DNA of 64,000 nucleotides, from positions 62,001 through 126,000 of the forward strand of contig NZ_VKAA01000013.1 in the NCBI RefSeq assembly GCF_007096635.1, written 5' to 3'. The DNA comes from Mycolicibacterium sp. 018/SC-01/001 (GTDB taxonomy: Bacteria > Actinomycetota > Actinomycetes > Mycobacteriales > Mycobacteriaceae). Positions 1-8,974 of the stretch are shown one piece after another. The translations under genes were made by a program, and so were the position numbers. Positions within the stretch are counted from its first letter, which is position 1. Each line of letters starts with the position of its first letter. Under the pieces are notes generated by a model. That model was not told the DNA's origin. It saw only the letters and a list, made by a program, of their open reading frames with translations, and searched no databases.

Positions 1-1
1 C

Positions 2-2179
2 CACCGGGTGCTGGTGGTGCTGACGGTGCGCGACGGTGAGCACTCTGCGGAGGTCGCGAGGCTGCTGAGCACGGTGGCGCGGGGTGAGGCCAATCGGCAC
101 ATCAGCGTTCCCGCGTTGTCGTCGGAAGACGTTGCGGTACTGGCCAATGTGGTGGCCGACGAGCCGGTGACGGCCACCGAGGCGGCCGAGCTCGCGACCC
201 GCACGGGCGGCAACCCGTTCTTCGTCTCCGAATACGCCCGGTTGCCGCGGGAGGAACGCGCCGCCAACGAGATTCCGCGTGCGGTGCGGTCGGTGCTCGA
301 TCGCAGGCTGGCCGCCCTCGACCCGGCAGTGATGGCCGTGCTGCGCACCGCCGCGGTGATCGGCGATTCGATCGACGCCGCCGCGGTGCCGGTGCTGGCC
401 GCAGCGACCGGGCTGGATCTGGACACGTTGGCCGACCACCTCGACGAGGCGGCCGACGAGCGCATCGTCGTCGCCGCGCACACCACCGACGGCTACGAGT
501 TCGCCCACGGACTGCTGCGCGACCAGTTGTTGGCCGGCATCCCCGCCCTGCGGCGGCAACGGTTGCACGCCAAGGTCGCTGACGTGCTGGAGGACAGTGT
601 CGCACCGGACGCGCCGACTCGGCGGGCGCAGCACCTCATCGCCGCGCAGCCGCTGGTGGAACCGGGTGTCGTCGTCCGCGCCTGCCGATTGGCGGCCGAA
701 CAGGCCACCGCACAGTGGAGTTCGGACATCGCCGCGCGGTGGTGGCAGGCGGCGCTGGACGCCTACGACCGTCTACCGGTGACGGATCGCGACGACACCG
801 CACGTGACGCGCTGACTGTTCAGCTGCTGGAAGCACATTCGAGGGCGGGCCGGGGGCAGCTGGTACTCGACAGCGTGCAGCGATACCTGAGCGAGGCGTT
901 GCGCACGCGGCGTGCCGAGACGGCGGGCCGAGTGGCGAGCGCGCTGCTGCGAGCCAGCGGGGGATGGCCGTGGCTGGCGCCGGGACGCGACCCCGGGGAG
1001 TTGCTCGGTCTGCTGTCGCAGGCGGCCGAGCTGGCAGGCGACGACCCGGCCGCGGCGGCGCGTGTGCTGCCGGCGCTGGCGGTCGGGCACTGCTACCACC
1101 CGGACCCCGAGGTCGCGGCCGAGCTGTTGCAGCGCGCGGAGCGGGTGGCCGAGCAGACCGGCGATACCGACGTGCTGGCCGATGTGCTGATCGGCCGGCT
1201 CATCACGTACTCCGGGGTGAGTAGTCGCAGCGAGCAGATCCTCTCGTGGGTCGCGCAATTGAAAGCATTGCGGCACAGTCGTTCTCGAGAAGATGCGGTG
1301 ATCGCGCACTCGGTGGCGACGATGGCGGCGATGTATTCCGGTGACGTCGCGGGCACGCGGGCGCATCTGCAGGCGGGCATCGCGGGCAGTGAGGAGCTGC
1401 GGCTGCCGGTGTTGCGCGCCCAGCTGCGCTGGATGGAGGCGGTGCTCGCGATGTGGACGGGCGACTTCGCCGAGGCACAGCGTCACCACGCCATCGCGGC
1501 GCACGTCCACGAGCAGACGGAGCTCTACGAGGCCGGCAGTGGCCTGCTGGCCGCGGCCTCGCTGCTGCGCGAAACCGGGGAGGCGCTCGATCCGAGTTGG
1601 GCCGGTCTGCGGGCCGGCACCGAGACCGGCGGCCAGGGCATGGTCGGCGTGGTGCGCGCGGCGCTGCTGACGATGACGCCCAGTCCGGATGTGCGTGCAG
1701 AGGCGACGGCCATGCTGAACGACTGGCGTGACACTGTCGATCGCGGCCACATCTGGACGACGCTGGGGCATCAGACCCTGCTCGCGCATCTGGCGGCTGA
1801 TCACAGCCTGACCGAGTTCGCCGAGCCCCTGCTGGGCCAGCTGACGCCGCACCGCGAGCGCATTGCCGTCATCGGTCAGGTCGGGCTGGCCGGGCCGGTC
1901 GCACTGGCCACCGCCCGCCTGCATGCAGCGCTCGGTGACAAGGCACGGGCGCGCACGGATCTGGTCACGGCGCGGGCGCTGGCCGAGCGCACCGGGGGAG
2001 CGCCCGCGCTGCTGCGCTGCCGGCTGCTGGAATGCGAGCTGACCGATCTCTCGCCCGAGCGGGCGGCAGCCGCCGCCACGCTCGCCGACGACGCCGAGCG
2101 CGCCGGCATGCATGGCCTCGCCCGATCCGCGAGACTCCTGTCCGGCGAGCGCGCGGGTCTGCACACCGACACGCCGTGA
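2..2179 (+). CDS. AAA-type ATPase/TPR-like regulator, N-terminus outside window
   Basis: The reading frame is open from base 2, so the 5' end lies off the window and the first visible GTG (8) is internal. The visible part starts near the end of a STAND/AAA ATPase core (LVVLTVRD) and carries the usual 'TGGNPFF' stretch of these ATPases at about residue 69. About 500 residues of Ala/Leu-rich helical repeats follow, as in LuxR-type and cyclase-associated ATPase regulators. No LuxR helix-turn-helix is present at the C-terminus, so any output domain (a cyclase or DNA-binding domain) would have to be in the missing N-terminal part. The family is clear; the exact role is not. Confidence 0.75.
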   Translation, partial: HRVLVVLTVRDGEHSAEVARLLSTVARGEANRHISVPALSSEDVAVLANVVADEPVTATEAAELATRTGGNPFFVSEYARLPREERAANEIPRAVRSVLDRRLAALDPAVMAVLRTAAVIGDSIDAAAVPVLAAATGLDLDTLADHLDEAADERIVVAAHTTDGYEFAHGLLRDQLLAGIPALRRQRLHAKVADVLEDSVAPDAPTRRAQHLIAAQPLVEPGVVVRACRLAAEQATAQWSSDIAARWWQAALDAYDRLPVTDRDDTARDALTVQLLEAHSRAGRGQLVLDSVQRYLSEALRTRRAETAGRVASALLRASGGWPWLAPGRDPGELLGLLSQAAELAGDDPAAAARVLPALAVGHCYHPDPEVAAELLQRAERVAEQTGDTDVLADVLIGRLITYSGVSSRSEQILSWVAQLKALRHSRSREDAVIAHSVATMAAMYSGDVAGTRAHLQAGIAGSEELRLPVLRAQLRWMEAVLAMWTGDFAEAQRHHAIAAHVHEQTELYEAGSGLLAAASLLRETGEALDPSWAGLRAGTETGGQGMVGVVRAALLTMTPSPDVRAEATAMLNDWRDTVDRGHIWTTLGHQTLLAHLAADHSLTEFAEPLLGQLTPHRERIAVIGQVGLAGPVALATARLHAALGDKARARTDLVTARALAERTGGAPALLRCRLLECELTDLSPERAAAAATLADDAERAGMHGLARSARLLSGERAGLHTDTP

Positions 2180-2190
2180 CACGCGTGCAG

Positions 2191-2223
2191 TCTGCGCACG
2201 CTCGCGGTCAGCGAGCGCACAGA
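2191..2223. terminator. Imperfect hairpin after the ATPase gene
   Basis: The arms TCTGCGCACGCTCGC and GCGAGCGCACAGA pair around a 5-nt loop (ggtca), with a 2-nt bulge in the left arm. It lies 12 bp after the stop codon and has no T-tract. It could be a U-less mycobacterial-style terminator or just an intergenic palindrome. Confidence 0.35.
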
Positions 2224-2322
2224 TACTGATGCTTGGATTTCGCTTGGTGCGCGCCACCAAGCCGTTGCCAAGTCCCATCGGTGATGCTGGCTGCGCCACC
2301 AGGGCTTGACGAGAGGACCGCC

Positions 2323-3714
2323 ATGACCATCCCGACCGACGTGACGCGCGGTCAGGCGCTGCAGACGCTGCGCGACCACGTCGCCACGCATGTGGCGTTG
2401 CCGGGGGAGCCCGGCTACGAGCGCTGCGTGCCGTGGAACGTGGCCGCTCCGGTGACGCCCGCCGCCGTCGTCCTGGCCGTATCGCCCGAGGACGTGGCCG
2501 GGACGGTGCGGTTCGCGGCGGCACACGGGTTCACGGTGACGGTGCAGGCGACCGGACACGGCGCCGTCGGGGTGGGTGCGGACACGATCCTCGTCCAGAC
2601 CGCCGCGATGAAGCACTGCGCGGTCGACGTGCTCAACCGGACCGCCCGCGTGGGTGCGGGTGCACGCTGGCAGGACGTGCTCGACGTCGCGACGCCGCAC
2701 GGTCTGGCGCCGCTGTGCGGCTCGGCGCCGGGCGTGGGCGTCGTGGGCTTCCTGACCGGGGGCGGGATCGGGCCGCTGGTCCGCACCGTCGGGTTGTCGT
2801 CGGACCACGTGCGGGCATTCGAGGTGGTCACCGGAGAGGGTCGGGTGCTGCGCGCGACGCCGGACGAGAACGCGGATCTGTTCTGGGGGCTGCGCGGCGG
2901 CAAGGCGACACTGGGCATCGTCACCGCGGTGGAGATCGACCTGCTGCCGATCGCCGAGTTCTACGGTGGCGCACTGTTTTTCGACGGTTCCGACGCCCGT
3001 GAGGTGTTGCACGCGTGGGCGACGTGGGGAGCGGACCTACCAGAGACGGTCAACACGTCGTTGGCCATCCAGCAGTTGCCGCCGATGCCCGGGGTGCCAG
3101 AACCGTTGGCGGGCAAGATGACTCTCGCGGTGCGCTACACCGCGGTCGGCAATGCGGCCGATGCGGAGCGCCTCCTCGCGCCGATGCGTGCCGCCGCCCC
3201 CGCGCTGCTGGACACCGTCGGCGTGATGCCGTACGCGGCCATCGGTGCGGTGCACGCGGACCCGACGGATCCTATGCCGGTGACGGAGAACCATGCGCTG
3301 CTCTCAGCGCTGACGCCGGAGGCCGTCGACGCGCTGCTCGCCGTCGCGGGACCGGGCTCGGGGTCACCGCAGGTGATCGTGGAACTGCGCATGCTCGGCG
3401 GAGCGCTGGCGCGCGAGCCGCGGCACCCGAGTGCGTTCTGCCAGCGTGATGCGGCGTTCTGCGTGGCGACGATCGGCCTCGCGGTGCCGGAGATCGTGGA
3501 CATGGTCTCGCAGCACTCGGCTGCGGTGGTCCAGGCCGTCGAGCCGTGGTCGACAGGCGGGCAGATGCCGAATTTCGCGCCGTCGTACGACCCCGCCCGT
3601 GCCGCCCGGGTGTACAGCGAGGACACGCTGCACTGGCTCGCCGCGCTGGCGGACCGCTACGACCCCGCAGGGGTGCTGGCAACCGGTCAGGTGATCCGCA
3701 CCCGCCGGGGGTGA
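2323..3714 (+). CDS. FAD-binding oxidoreductase (berberine-bridge/PCMH type)
   Basis: 463 residues. The N-terminal half is an FAD_binding_4 (PCMH) domain: 'VAAPVTPAAVVLAVSPEDV' and an 'ATGHGAVGVG' segment whose His matches the usual covalent flavin-attachment site. It is followed by the 'GVGVVGFLTGGGIGPL' loop. The C-terminus, 'NFAPSYDPARAARVY...DRYDPAG', resembles the BBE tail. Such enzymes oxidise alcohols or sugars using O2 and a covalently bound flavin; the substrate here is unknown. ATG 2323 is preferred over the upstream in-frame start (2233) because GAGAGG lies 7 bp before it and the family homology begins there. It appears monocistronic and is followed by the tRNA gene. Confidence 0.85.
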   Translation: MTIPTDVTRGQALQTLRDHVATHVALPGEPGYERCVPWNVAAPVTPAAVVLAVSPEDVAGTVRFAAAHGFTVTVQATGHGAVGVGADTILVQTAAMKHCAVDVLNRTARVGAGARWQDVLDVATPHGLAPLCGSAPGVGVVGFLTGGGIGPLVRTVGLSSDHVRAFEVVTGEGRVLRATPDENADLFWGLRGGKATLGIVTAVEIDLLPIAEFYGGALFFDGSDAREVLHAWATWGADLPETVNTSLAIQQLPPMPGVPEPLAGKMTLAVRYTAVGNAADAERLLAPMRAAAPALLDTVGVMPYAAIGAVHADPTDPMPVTENHALLSALTPEAVDALLAVAGPGSGSPQVIVELRMLGGALAREPRHPSAFCQRDAAFCVATIGLAVPEIVDMVSQHSAAVVQAVEPWSTGGQMPNFAPSYDPARAARVYSEDTLHWLAALADRYDPAGVLATGQVIRTRRG

Positions 3715-3760
3715 GTTCCCTCACGCTCGCGGCGCGGTTTTTAGCCGATGAGCAGGCGAT

Positions 3761-3790
3761 TTGGAGCCGCAGCGATCGCCCCGGTAACCT
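3761..3790 (+). promoter_or_regulatory. Likely SigA-type promoter of the initiator tRNA
   Basis: TTGGAG (3761-3766) and TAACCT (3785-3790) are separated by 18 bp and end 13 bp before the mature tRNA 5' end. This is the expected geometry for a housekeeping promoter of a stable RNA. It rests on sequence pattern only. Confidence 0.55.
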
Positions 3791-3803
3791 AGCGTTCACC
3801 CGT

Positions 3804-3877
3804 CGCGGGGTGGAGCAGCTCGGTAGCTCGCTGGGCTCATAACCCAGAGGTCGCAGGTTCGAATCCTGTCCCCGCTA
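3804..3877 (+). tRNA. Initiator tRNA-fMet (CAT)
   Basis: A full cloverleaf is visible, with the CAT anticodon in 'GGGCTCATAACCC'. Initiator hallmarks are present: three consecutive G-C pairs next to the anticodon loop, and a non-Watson-Crick 1:72 pair (C1 opposite T72). The T-arm is gcagg-TTCGAAT-cctgt. CCA is not encoded (CTA follows the discriminator A), so the 3' end must be added after transcription. The gene sits between its own promoter and a strong terminator, so it is probably transcribed alone. Confidence 0.95.
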
Positions 3878-3884
3878 CTAAGTG

Positions 3885-3920
3885 AAACGGCTCCCGGAGG
3901 AAACTCCGGGAGCCGTTTTT
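3885..3920 (+). terminator. Strong intrinsic terminator after tRNA-fMet
   Basis: A 15-bp perfect stem (AAACGGCTCCCGGAG / CTCCGGGAGCCGTTT) with a GAAA loop is followed by a run of T. It lies immediately after the tRNA. Its left arm starts with AAA, so it may also stop the convergent minus-strand gene that ends at 3920. Such a canonical U-tailed hairpin is uncommon in mycobacteria. Confidence 0.9.
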
Positions 3921-4687
3921 CATTGGGTGGAGCGGCGCCCGAGCCAGTCGACCAAGCGCGTGGTACCCAGTTCGGCCTCGCTCCCTGTGACGAGTGTTGT
4001 GACATCGATGCTCAGTCCGCTGTAGGTCGCGGACGGGTCCTCGAGGACAGGGAGGGTTCTGCTCTGGTGGCGCAGGACGGTGCGGGCCATGTCGGAGAAC
4101 GACATCCTCTGCGGGCCCCCGACATTGTGGACGGTGTTGAGCGGCTCGGCGACAGCAATGCGGGCAAGAATTGCGGTGACCTCGGCGGAGTCGACGGGCT
4201 GAATCAACGCGGCCGGGGCGTGCACCTGGTCACCGGCGATGAGGGATTCGGTGATGGGTTCCGCCAATTCGTGAAACTGCGTGGCCCGCACGACAGTCCA
4301 GGGAACCCCTGAGGTCGCGGTCGCGCGTTCCTGGGCCAGCTTGCCGCGAATGTATCCGGCTTTGGGGCCCATCTCGTCTGCACCGACGATCGACAGTGCG
4401 AGGTAGTGTCCGACGCCGGCTTTGGCGGCGGCAGCGGACAGGTTGGCCGCCGTCTGCTGAAAGAAGGCTTCGGCGGAGTCTTCAGGGGTGGCGGAATTGA
4501 TCACGTCGACGACGACCTCAGCGTCGGCCACCGCATCGTCGAGGCCCTGCCCGGTGAGCAGGTCGACGCCGGAGTCGCGAGAGGCCGCGGTGACGTCGTG
4601 ACCAGCATCGCGGAATCTGGCGACGAGTTGGCGGCCGATCAGGCCGGTGGCGCCCATGACGGTGATTCGCTTCGTGCGTTCGGTCAT
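3920..4687 (-). CDS. NmrA-like / atypical SDR NAD(P)H-binding reductase
   Basis: 255 residues. The N-terminal Rossmann motif is GATGLIG (residues 13-19). Internal landmarks 'SIVGAD', 'VRATQFHE' and 'ALIQPVDSAEVTAIL' are typical of the NmrA/SDR_a5-like group, which lacks the classical Tyr-Lys pair and often acts as NAD(P)-dependent reductase or redox sensor. AGAAGGG precedes ATG 4687. It lies downstream of the degenerate SDR at 4731 and probably shares its transcript. It is clearly paralogous to the protein at 9700-10443 (same VRATQFHE and ALIQPV segments), which suggests duplication of an NmrA/SDR module. Substrate unknown. Confidence 0.85.
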   Translation of the reverse strand: MTERTKRITVMGATGLIGRQLVARFRDAGHDVTAASRDSGVDLLTGQGLDDAVADAEVVVDVINSATPEDSAEAFFQQTAANLSAAAAKAGVGHYLALSIVGADEMGPKAGYIRGKLAQERATATSGVPWTVVRATQFHELAEPITESLIAGDQVHAPAALIQPVDSAEVTAILARIAVAEPLNTVHNVGGPQRMSFSDMARTVLRHQSRTLPVLEDPSATYSGLSIDVTTLVTGSEAELGTTRLVDWLGRRSTQ

Positions 4688-4730
4688 TGCCGTGCTGCCC
4701 TTCTGTCGAGTTCATCCGTGCAAAACAGGA

Positions 4731-5354
4731 TCAGCGACGGCTCTCGGCGTGCCCTCGCGAGACCGTGGCACCACCGTCAACGCTCAGCGTTGCGCCGGTG
4801 ATGGAGCTTGCGCGGGGCGAAGCGAGAAAGGCCATCGCTTCAGCAACTTCACTGGCCTCCGCTGTGCGCCCAAGGGCGTTGTCAGTTCCCGGTGGGCAGG
4901 GAGCGACGCAGTTGACCCGGATTCCATGGGGGCCGAATTCGGCTGCCCAGGTGCGGGTCAAAGATCGGAGGGAGGCGCGGAACTCGGGCACGCTGGGGAG
5001 GAGGTTGACCATCGCCCCGCCCCCGCGGCGAATCATCGGTTGCGCCACGGCGGACACCAGGAAGTAGATCCCCTGCAGAATGCGTTGGTCGGTGATGGCA
5101 GCGGCGGTGATCAAGATGTCTATAGGGGCTTGCCGTGCGAGAAAATCGACGTCCCCCAGGTCGGCAAGGCTGGCGGGCAGGAAGCGTGTGCCGCTGCCCA
5201 GCTGTGCCGCCGCCAGCTTGCCCCGTTCGAGGTTGTCATCGCTCACGATGACATGCGCGCCGGTATGTGTGAGCAGCCGCGCAGTAGCCAGTCCGATGCC
5301 CGACGTCCCGCCTGTCACCACGGCGGTTCGACCTTTCAGTTCGGCGCCGTTCAC
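4731..5354 (-). CDS. SDR-family protein lacking the catalytic Tyr/Lys
   Basis: 207 residues, shorter than the usual 240-250. The cofactor motif TGGTSGIG and the C-terminal 'GATLSVDGG' are intact. Compared with its paralogue at 8975-9703, about 20 residues containing the NNA-to-N region are missing ('DILITAAAITDQ...GIYFLV'). The YSASK active site reads 'EFRAS', so both the catalytic Tyr and Lys are gone. It may be inactive, a regulatory NAD(P)-binding protein, or an early pseudogene, although the frame is open throughout. The GTG start at 5354 has GGAGG 4 bp upstream. It is divergent from the LuxR-ATPase gene and upstream of the NmrA-like gene. Confidence 0.75.
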   Translation of the reverse strand: MNGAELKGRTAVVTGGTSGIGLATARLLTHTGAHVIVSDDNLERGKLAAAQLGSGTRFLPASLADLGDVDFLARQAPIDILITAAAITDQRILQGIYFLVSAVAQPMIRRGGGAMVNLLPSVPEFRASLRSLTRTWAAEFGPHGIRVNCVAPCPPGTDNALGRTAEASEVAEAMAFLASPRASSITGATLSVDGGATVSRGHAESRR

Positions 5355-5369
5355 GAAGCCTCCTTCACC

Positions 5370-5384
5370 GTGTCACGCCGACAC
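5370..5384. promoter_or_regulatory. Inverted repeat in the SDR/LuxR divergent region
   Basis: GTGTC-acgcc-GACAC is a perfect 5-5-5 inverted repeat. It lies in the 97-bp gap between the divergent starts at 5354 and 5452, where an operator for the LuxR-type regulator would be expected. The assignment is inferred from position. Confidence 0.3.
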
Positions 5385-5451
5385 TCTCACGCGCCCGCGA
5401 GCCAAGGCCCACGTGAACCGCGTGGTCCCGCGTCTGGCACGGGAGCCGCAG

Positions 5452-8292
5452 ATGCACGTTTGCCCGTCAACCCTTCCGCCAGACCACGAGTATGGAAGCG
5501 TGGCACAATTTCCCCGTGCTTGGCCCGCGGGTCGTGAGTTGACGACAACCCCCTCCCACACGTCGGCGTTGTCCGGCCGCGATCCGGAGTGGCGGCGGCT
5601 GCACCAGCTGCATTCGGCTCTGCAGTCCGGCCATAGCGAAGTTCTGGTCCTCACGGGGGAGGCGGGTATCGGAAAGACCGCTCTTCTGCAGAACTTCCGG
5701 GACTCGACGGCTGACTGCACGGTGCTGTCAGTAGCCGGCGTGGAGTCTGACATGGATCTGGCGTTCGCCGGTCTGCAACAACTGTGCGCCCCAATACTCG
5801 GTTTCCGCATGGGACTCCCGCTACCGCAACGCGAGGCCATGGAGCACGCCTTCGGCATCAGCGACGCCGGTGGTGCGCCCAGTCGCTTCTTGGTGGGGCT
5901 GGCAGTGTTGGGCCTGCTGGCCGCCGCCGCCGAGGAACGGCCGGTGCTCTGCTTGGTCGACGACGCGCAGTGGTTGGACTCGGTATCGGCGCAGACGCTG
6001 TTCTTCGTCGCGCGTCGATTGAACGCAGAGGCGGTCGGGCTGGTGTTCGCGCTGCGCACTCCGGTCGACGGCACCGCGGGCCTGCCGTGCATGGCCGTCC
6101 GCGGGCTCACCGATGGAGACGCCCGCAATCTGCTGGAGTCGACGTTTCCGGGACGCTTCGACCCCGCTATCGTCGACCGGATCATCGCGGAGTCGAACGG
6201 AAATCCGTTGGCGCTCATCGAAAGCGTGAGAACTCTCCATGTGTTCGATTCCGCCGGAGCGCACCGCGGGCCGGTGAGAGCTGATGTCGAAGCACAGTAC
6301 CGTCTTCTGGTGTCGGAACTGCCGGCCGAAACACAGATGTGTCTGGTGACGGCAGCCGCGGAACCGGTGGGTGATCCAGCAGTGCTGTTTCGCGCGCTGA
6401 CCCATGTGGGCGTCGAACCCGTCGCGCTGCTGCCGGCGCAGGACATCGGCCTCCTCCGGATCGACACCCGCGTGCAGTTCAATCACCCCCTGGCGCGTTC
6501 GGTCGCCTACCGAACGGCCACAACGGAACAACGCCAGCGCGCGCACGCGGCACTGGCCGCAGTGACCGACCCTGCGGCCGATCCGGACCGGCGGGCCTGG
6601 CATCGTGCGCTGGCTTCCGAGGCACCTGACGAATCGGTGGCCCTCGACCTGGAGGCCTCGGCGAGCCGAGCGAGCCAACGTGGTGGAACTGCAGCTGCAG
6701 CAGGGATTTTGACAATGGCAGTCGAGTTGACACCAGACCCGTCCATGCGTAGCACACGCGCCCTGGCCGCCGCGGAAGCTCACCACGAGATTGCGTCCTT
6801 CGATCAGTCACGCCACATGCTGGCGACGGCCGAACTGGGCCGACTGACAGACCTGCAGCGGGCACGTTTGGCTCAGCTGCGAACACGATTGGCCTTCACG
6901 GCGGCGCGGAGCAGCGGGCATGCTGCTGACCTCTCCGAAGCAGTCGCCGAATTCACCGCCGTAGCCGGACAATTCCAAAACCTGGACTCTGCGCTTTCCA
7001 CCGAGACCTATCTGGAAGCACTGAGTGCGGCGATGTACGTGGGTCGCAGTGCGCCCGGCCTGGCCGTGCAGATCGCCGAGGCCGCCCGGGTGGCGCTGGC
7101 GGACCTGCCACCACAGACGCCACTCGATGTAGTCACACACGCACTGGCCGATCGCCTGGCCCTGGGAGCCGCGGCGGCGATGCCGGCGATGCGCCGCGCG
7201 TGGGACGCCCTCATGGGGTGCGTCGACTCGGATTCGGGCTGGTTCTGGCGAGCTTTTCCGTTGGTGCACGAATGTTTGATCCACGAGACGTGGGAAGACG
7301 GCTGGAGCGCGGTGTCCACCCACGCCGTACGGTTGGCCACAGATGCCGGCGCACTGACACTGCTGCCAGCTGCGCTGCTGTCACGCGCCGGTTCATGCGT
7401 GGAGAACGGTGAATTGACGACGGCCACTGCGTTGGTGGCTGAGGCCAGTGAATTGTCGAACGCCATCAATTACGTTCCGTTGCGGTATCACGGCCTCAAC
7501 GTGGCGGCATGGAAGGGTGATGGTCACGAGGTTGCTGCACTGGCGACGGCCGCAGTCGAGTCGAGTAATTCCCGTGGCGAAGGCCGGGCCATTGGTTTGA
7601 CGCATTACGCCACTGCGGTGGTGAACAATGGGCTTGGCCGCTACCGCGACGCCCTCGCCGCCGCACAGCGTGGATTGGACTACGAAGACCCTGGGTTCTA
7701 CGGCTACCTGTTGGTCGAAGCGGTCGAAGCGGGCGTACGCGCCGACGACGTGCAGTTCGCCGAGCACGCACTCGAGCAATTGAGGGAGCGTACATTGGCG
7801 GCCGGCACGCCACGGGCGCTAGGTGCGCTTCGCCGTTGCCAAGCCCTCCTCGCCACCGGAAAGCGCGCCGCAACGCTCTATCTGGAGAGCATCGGGCATT
7901 ACGAGGTCACCTCCCAGAGGGTGCAGTTGGCCAGGGCGCGATTGTTGTACGGAGAGTGGCTGCGCCGCAACGGCCCTGCCACTGCAGCGCGCGAACCGTT
8001 GCGTGTTGCCCATGGGGAATTGGTCGCGATGGGTTCTAGGGCGTTCGCTGAGCGGGCGCGCCGCGAGCTGCAGGCCGCGGGGCAGAAGACCAGGAAGGAG
8101 CCCACTGCCATCGGCGATGACCTCAGTCCTCAAGAGCGCCAGATCGCCGAACTGGCTGCCAAGGGTCTGACCAACCAAGAGATCGCCAGCCAGTTCTTCC
8201 TCAGTGCGCACACCGTAGATTGGCACCTGCGTAAGGTGTACACCAAGATGGGCGTCCGCACGCGACGCGAACTCAGACAGAAGTTCGCCTAG
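5452..8292 (+). CDS. Large ATP-binding LuxR-family (LAL) transcriptional regulator
   Basis: 946 residues from ATG 5452. The Walker A motif is GEAGIGKT (about 69-76) and a Walker B-like segment 'VLCLVDDAQWLD' lies near 163. A long TPR-like helical middle follows. The C-terminal LuxR helix-turn-helix, from 'LSPQERQIAELAAKG' through 'LSAHTVDWHLRKVYTKMG', occupies about residues 889-945. ATG 5452 has GGGAG 6 bp upstream; GTG 5500 is the main alternative. LAL proteins are usually ligand- and ATP-dependent activators. Its position between two minus-strand redox gene groups suggests that it controls one or both. It ends 21 bp before the convergent nitroreductase stop. Confidence 0.88.
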   Translation: MHVCPSTLPPDHEYGSVAQFPRAWPAGRELTTTPSHTSALSGRDPEWRRLHQLHSALQSGHSEVLVLTGEAGIGKTALLQNFRDSTADCTVLSVAGVESDMDLAFAGLQQLCAPILGFRMGLPLPQREAMEHAFGISDAGGAPSRFLVGLAVLGLLAAAAEERPVLCLVDDAQWLDSVSAQTLFFVARRLNAEAVGLVFALRTPVDGTAGLPCMAVRGLTDGDARNLLESTFPGRFDPAIVDRIIAESNGNPLALIESVRTLHVFDSAGAHRGPVRADVEAQYRLLVSELPAETQMCLVTAAAEPVGDPAVLFRALTHVGVEPVALLPAQDIGLLRIDTRVQFNHPLARSVAYRTATTEQRQRAHAALAAVTDPAADPDRRAWHRALASEAPDESVALDLEASASRASQRGGTAAAAGILTMAVELTPDPSMRSTRALAAAEAHHEIASFDQSRHMLATAELGRLTDLQRARLAQLRTRLAFTAARSSGHAADLSEAVAEFTAVAGQFQNLDSALSTETYLEALSAAMYVGRSAPGLAVQIAEAARVALADLPPQTPLDVVTHALADRLALGAAAAMPAMRRAWDALMGCVDSDSGWFWRAFPLVHECLIHETWEDGWSAVSTHAVRLATDAGALTLLPAALLSRAGSCVENGELTTATALVAEASELSNAINYVPLRYHGLNVAAWKGDGHEVAALATAAVESSNSRGEGRAIGLTHYATAVVNNGLGRYRDALAAAQRGLDYEDPGFYGYLLVEAVEAGVRADDVQFAEHALEQLRERTLAAGTPRALGALRRCQALLATGKRAATLYLESIGHYEVTSQRVQLARARLLYGEWLRRNGPATAAREPLRVAHGELVAMGSRAFAERARRELQAAGQKTRKEPTAIGDDLSPQERQIAELAAKGLTNQEIASQFFLSAHTVDWHLRKVYTKMGVRTRRELRQKFA

Positions 8293-8313
8293 CCGGCGTC
8301 AGGCCGCAGCACG

Positions 8314-8967
8314 TCAGTCGTCAAGGATGACGACGTTGTCGGAGAACGGATTTCGCGGTGTTACGATGTTGTTGGCCGCGAAGGCAGGGTCGGCGTAGCC
8401 GATGCAGATGCCGCACAGAACAGTCATATCGTCGGGAATGTCGAGCTGGTGCCGCACCAGGTCCGGATAGAGCGCGGTGGAGACCTGCACGCAGCTGTCG
8501 AGACCGCGTTCGGTGAGGGCGAGCAGCAGGGTCTGCAGGAACATGCCCACTCCCACGGCGTCGGGCAGCCCGAGGTCGCGGTGCATGCAGACCATTCCGG
8601 CGACCGGGGCGTTGAAGAAGTCCCAGTTGCGCAGCTGAGCGTTCCAGCGTCCCGCGTTGTCGTCGCGTGCCACACCCATCGCACCGTAGAGGAGGGCGCC
8701 AAGCTGACGGCGCAGGTGGCTGTGGGACTCGGGTAGACCCAGCGAGGGCGGCGGATCGGTGCGCACCTTCGCGGCCAACGACGCCGCGAGCCGGTCACGG
8801 CGAGCGCCGGTTGCCAAGAACAGCCGCCAGGGCTGAACATTCGAGTTCGACGGTGCGCGCATGGCCAGCGTCAGAGCCTCATTCAGCAACTCCAGCGGAA
8901 CAGGCTTGTCGGACAGGAACATACGTGAGGAGTGGCGGCGAGTCACCACGTCTTCGAAGTGCATCAT
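8314..8967 (-). CDS. Nitroreductase-family FMN oxidoreductase
   Basis: 217 residues. The N-terminal 'VVTRRHSSRMFL' and 'RAPSNSNVQPWRLF' are the FMN phosphate-binding signatures of the NfsB/NfnB group. A 'GVGMFLQTLLLAL' helix and the terminal 'GYADPAFAANN...R.PFSDNV' match nitroreductases that reduce nitro-aromatics, quinones or enones with NAD(P)H. Tandem ATG codons start the gene (8967 or 8964), with AAGGA a few bases upstream. It is the last gene of the minus-strand redox operon, 7 bp after the SDR stop. Expected to be a cytoplasmic flavoprotein; substrate unknown. Confidence 0.88.
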   Translation of the reverse strand: MMHFEDVVTRRHSSRMFLSDKPVPLELLNEALTLAMRAPSNSNVQPWRLFLATGARRDRLAASLAAKVRTDPPPSLGLPESHSHLRRQLGALLYGAMGVARDDNAGRWNAQLRNWDFFNAPVAGMVCMHRDLGLPDAVGVGMFLQTLLLALTERGLDSCVQVSTALYPDLVRHQLDIPDDMTVLCGICIGYADPAFAANNIVTPRNPFSDNVVILDD

Positions 8968-8974
8968 GATCCTT

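Noticed and set aside
773..2524. A 583-codon open frame on the minus strand opposite the first ATPase gene
   Set aside because: It is Arg/Pro/Gln-rich with no domain; the plus-strand frame has clear family motifs. High-GC DNA often gives such mirror frames.
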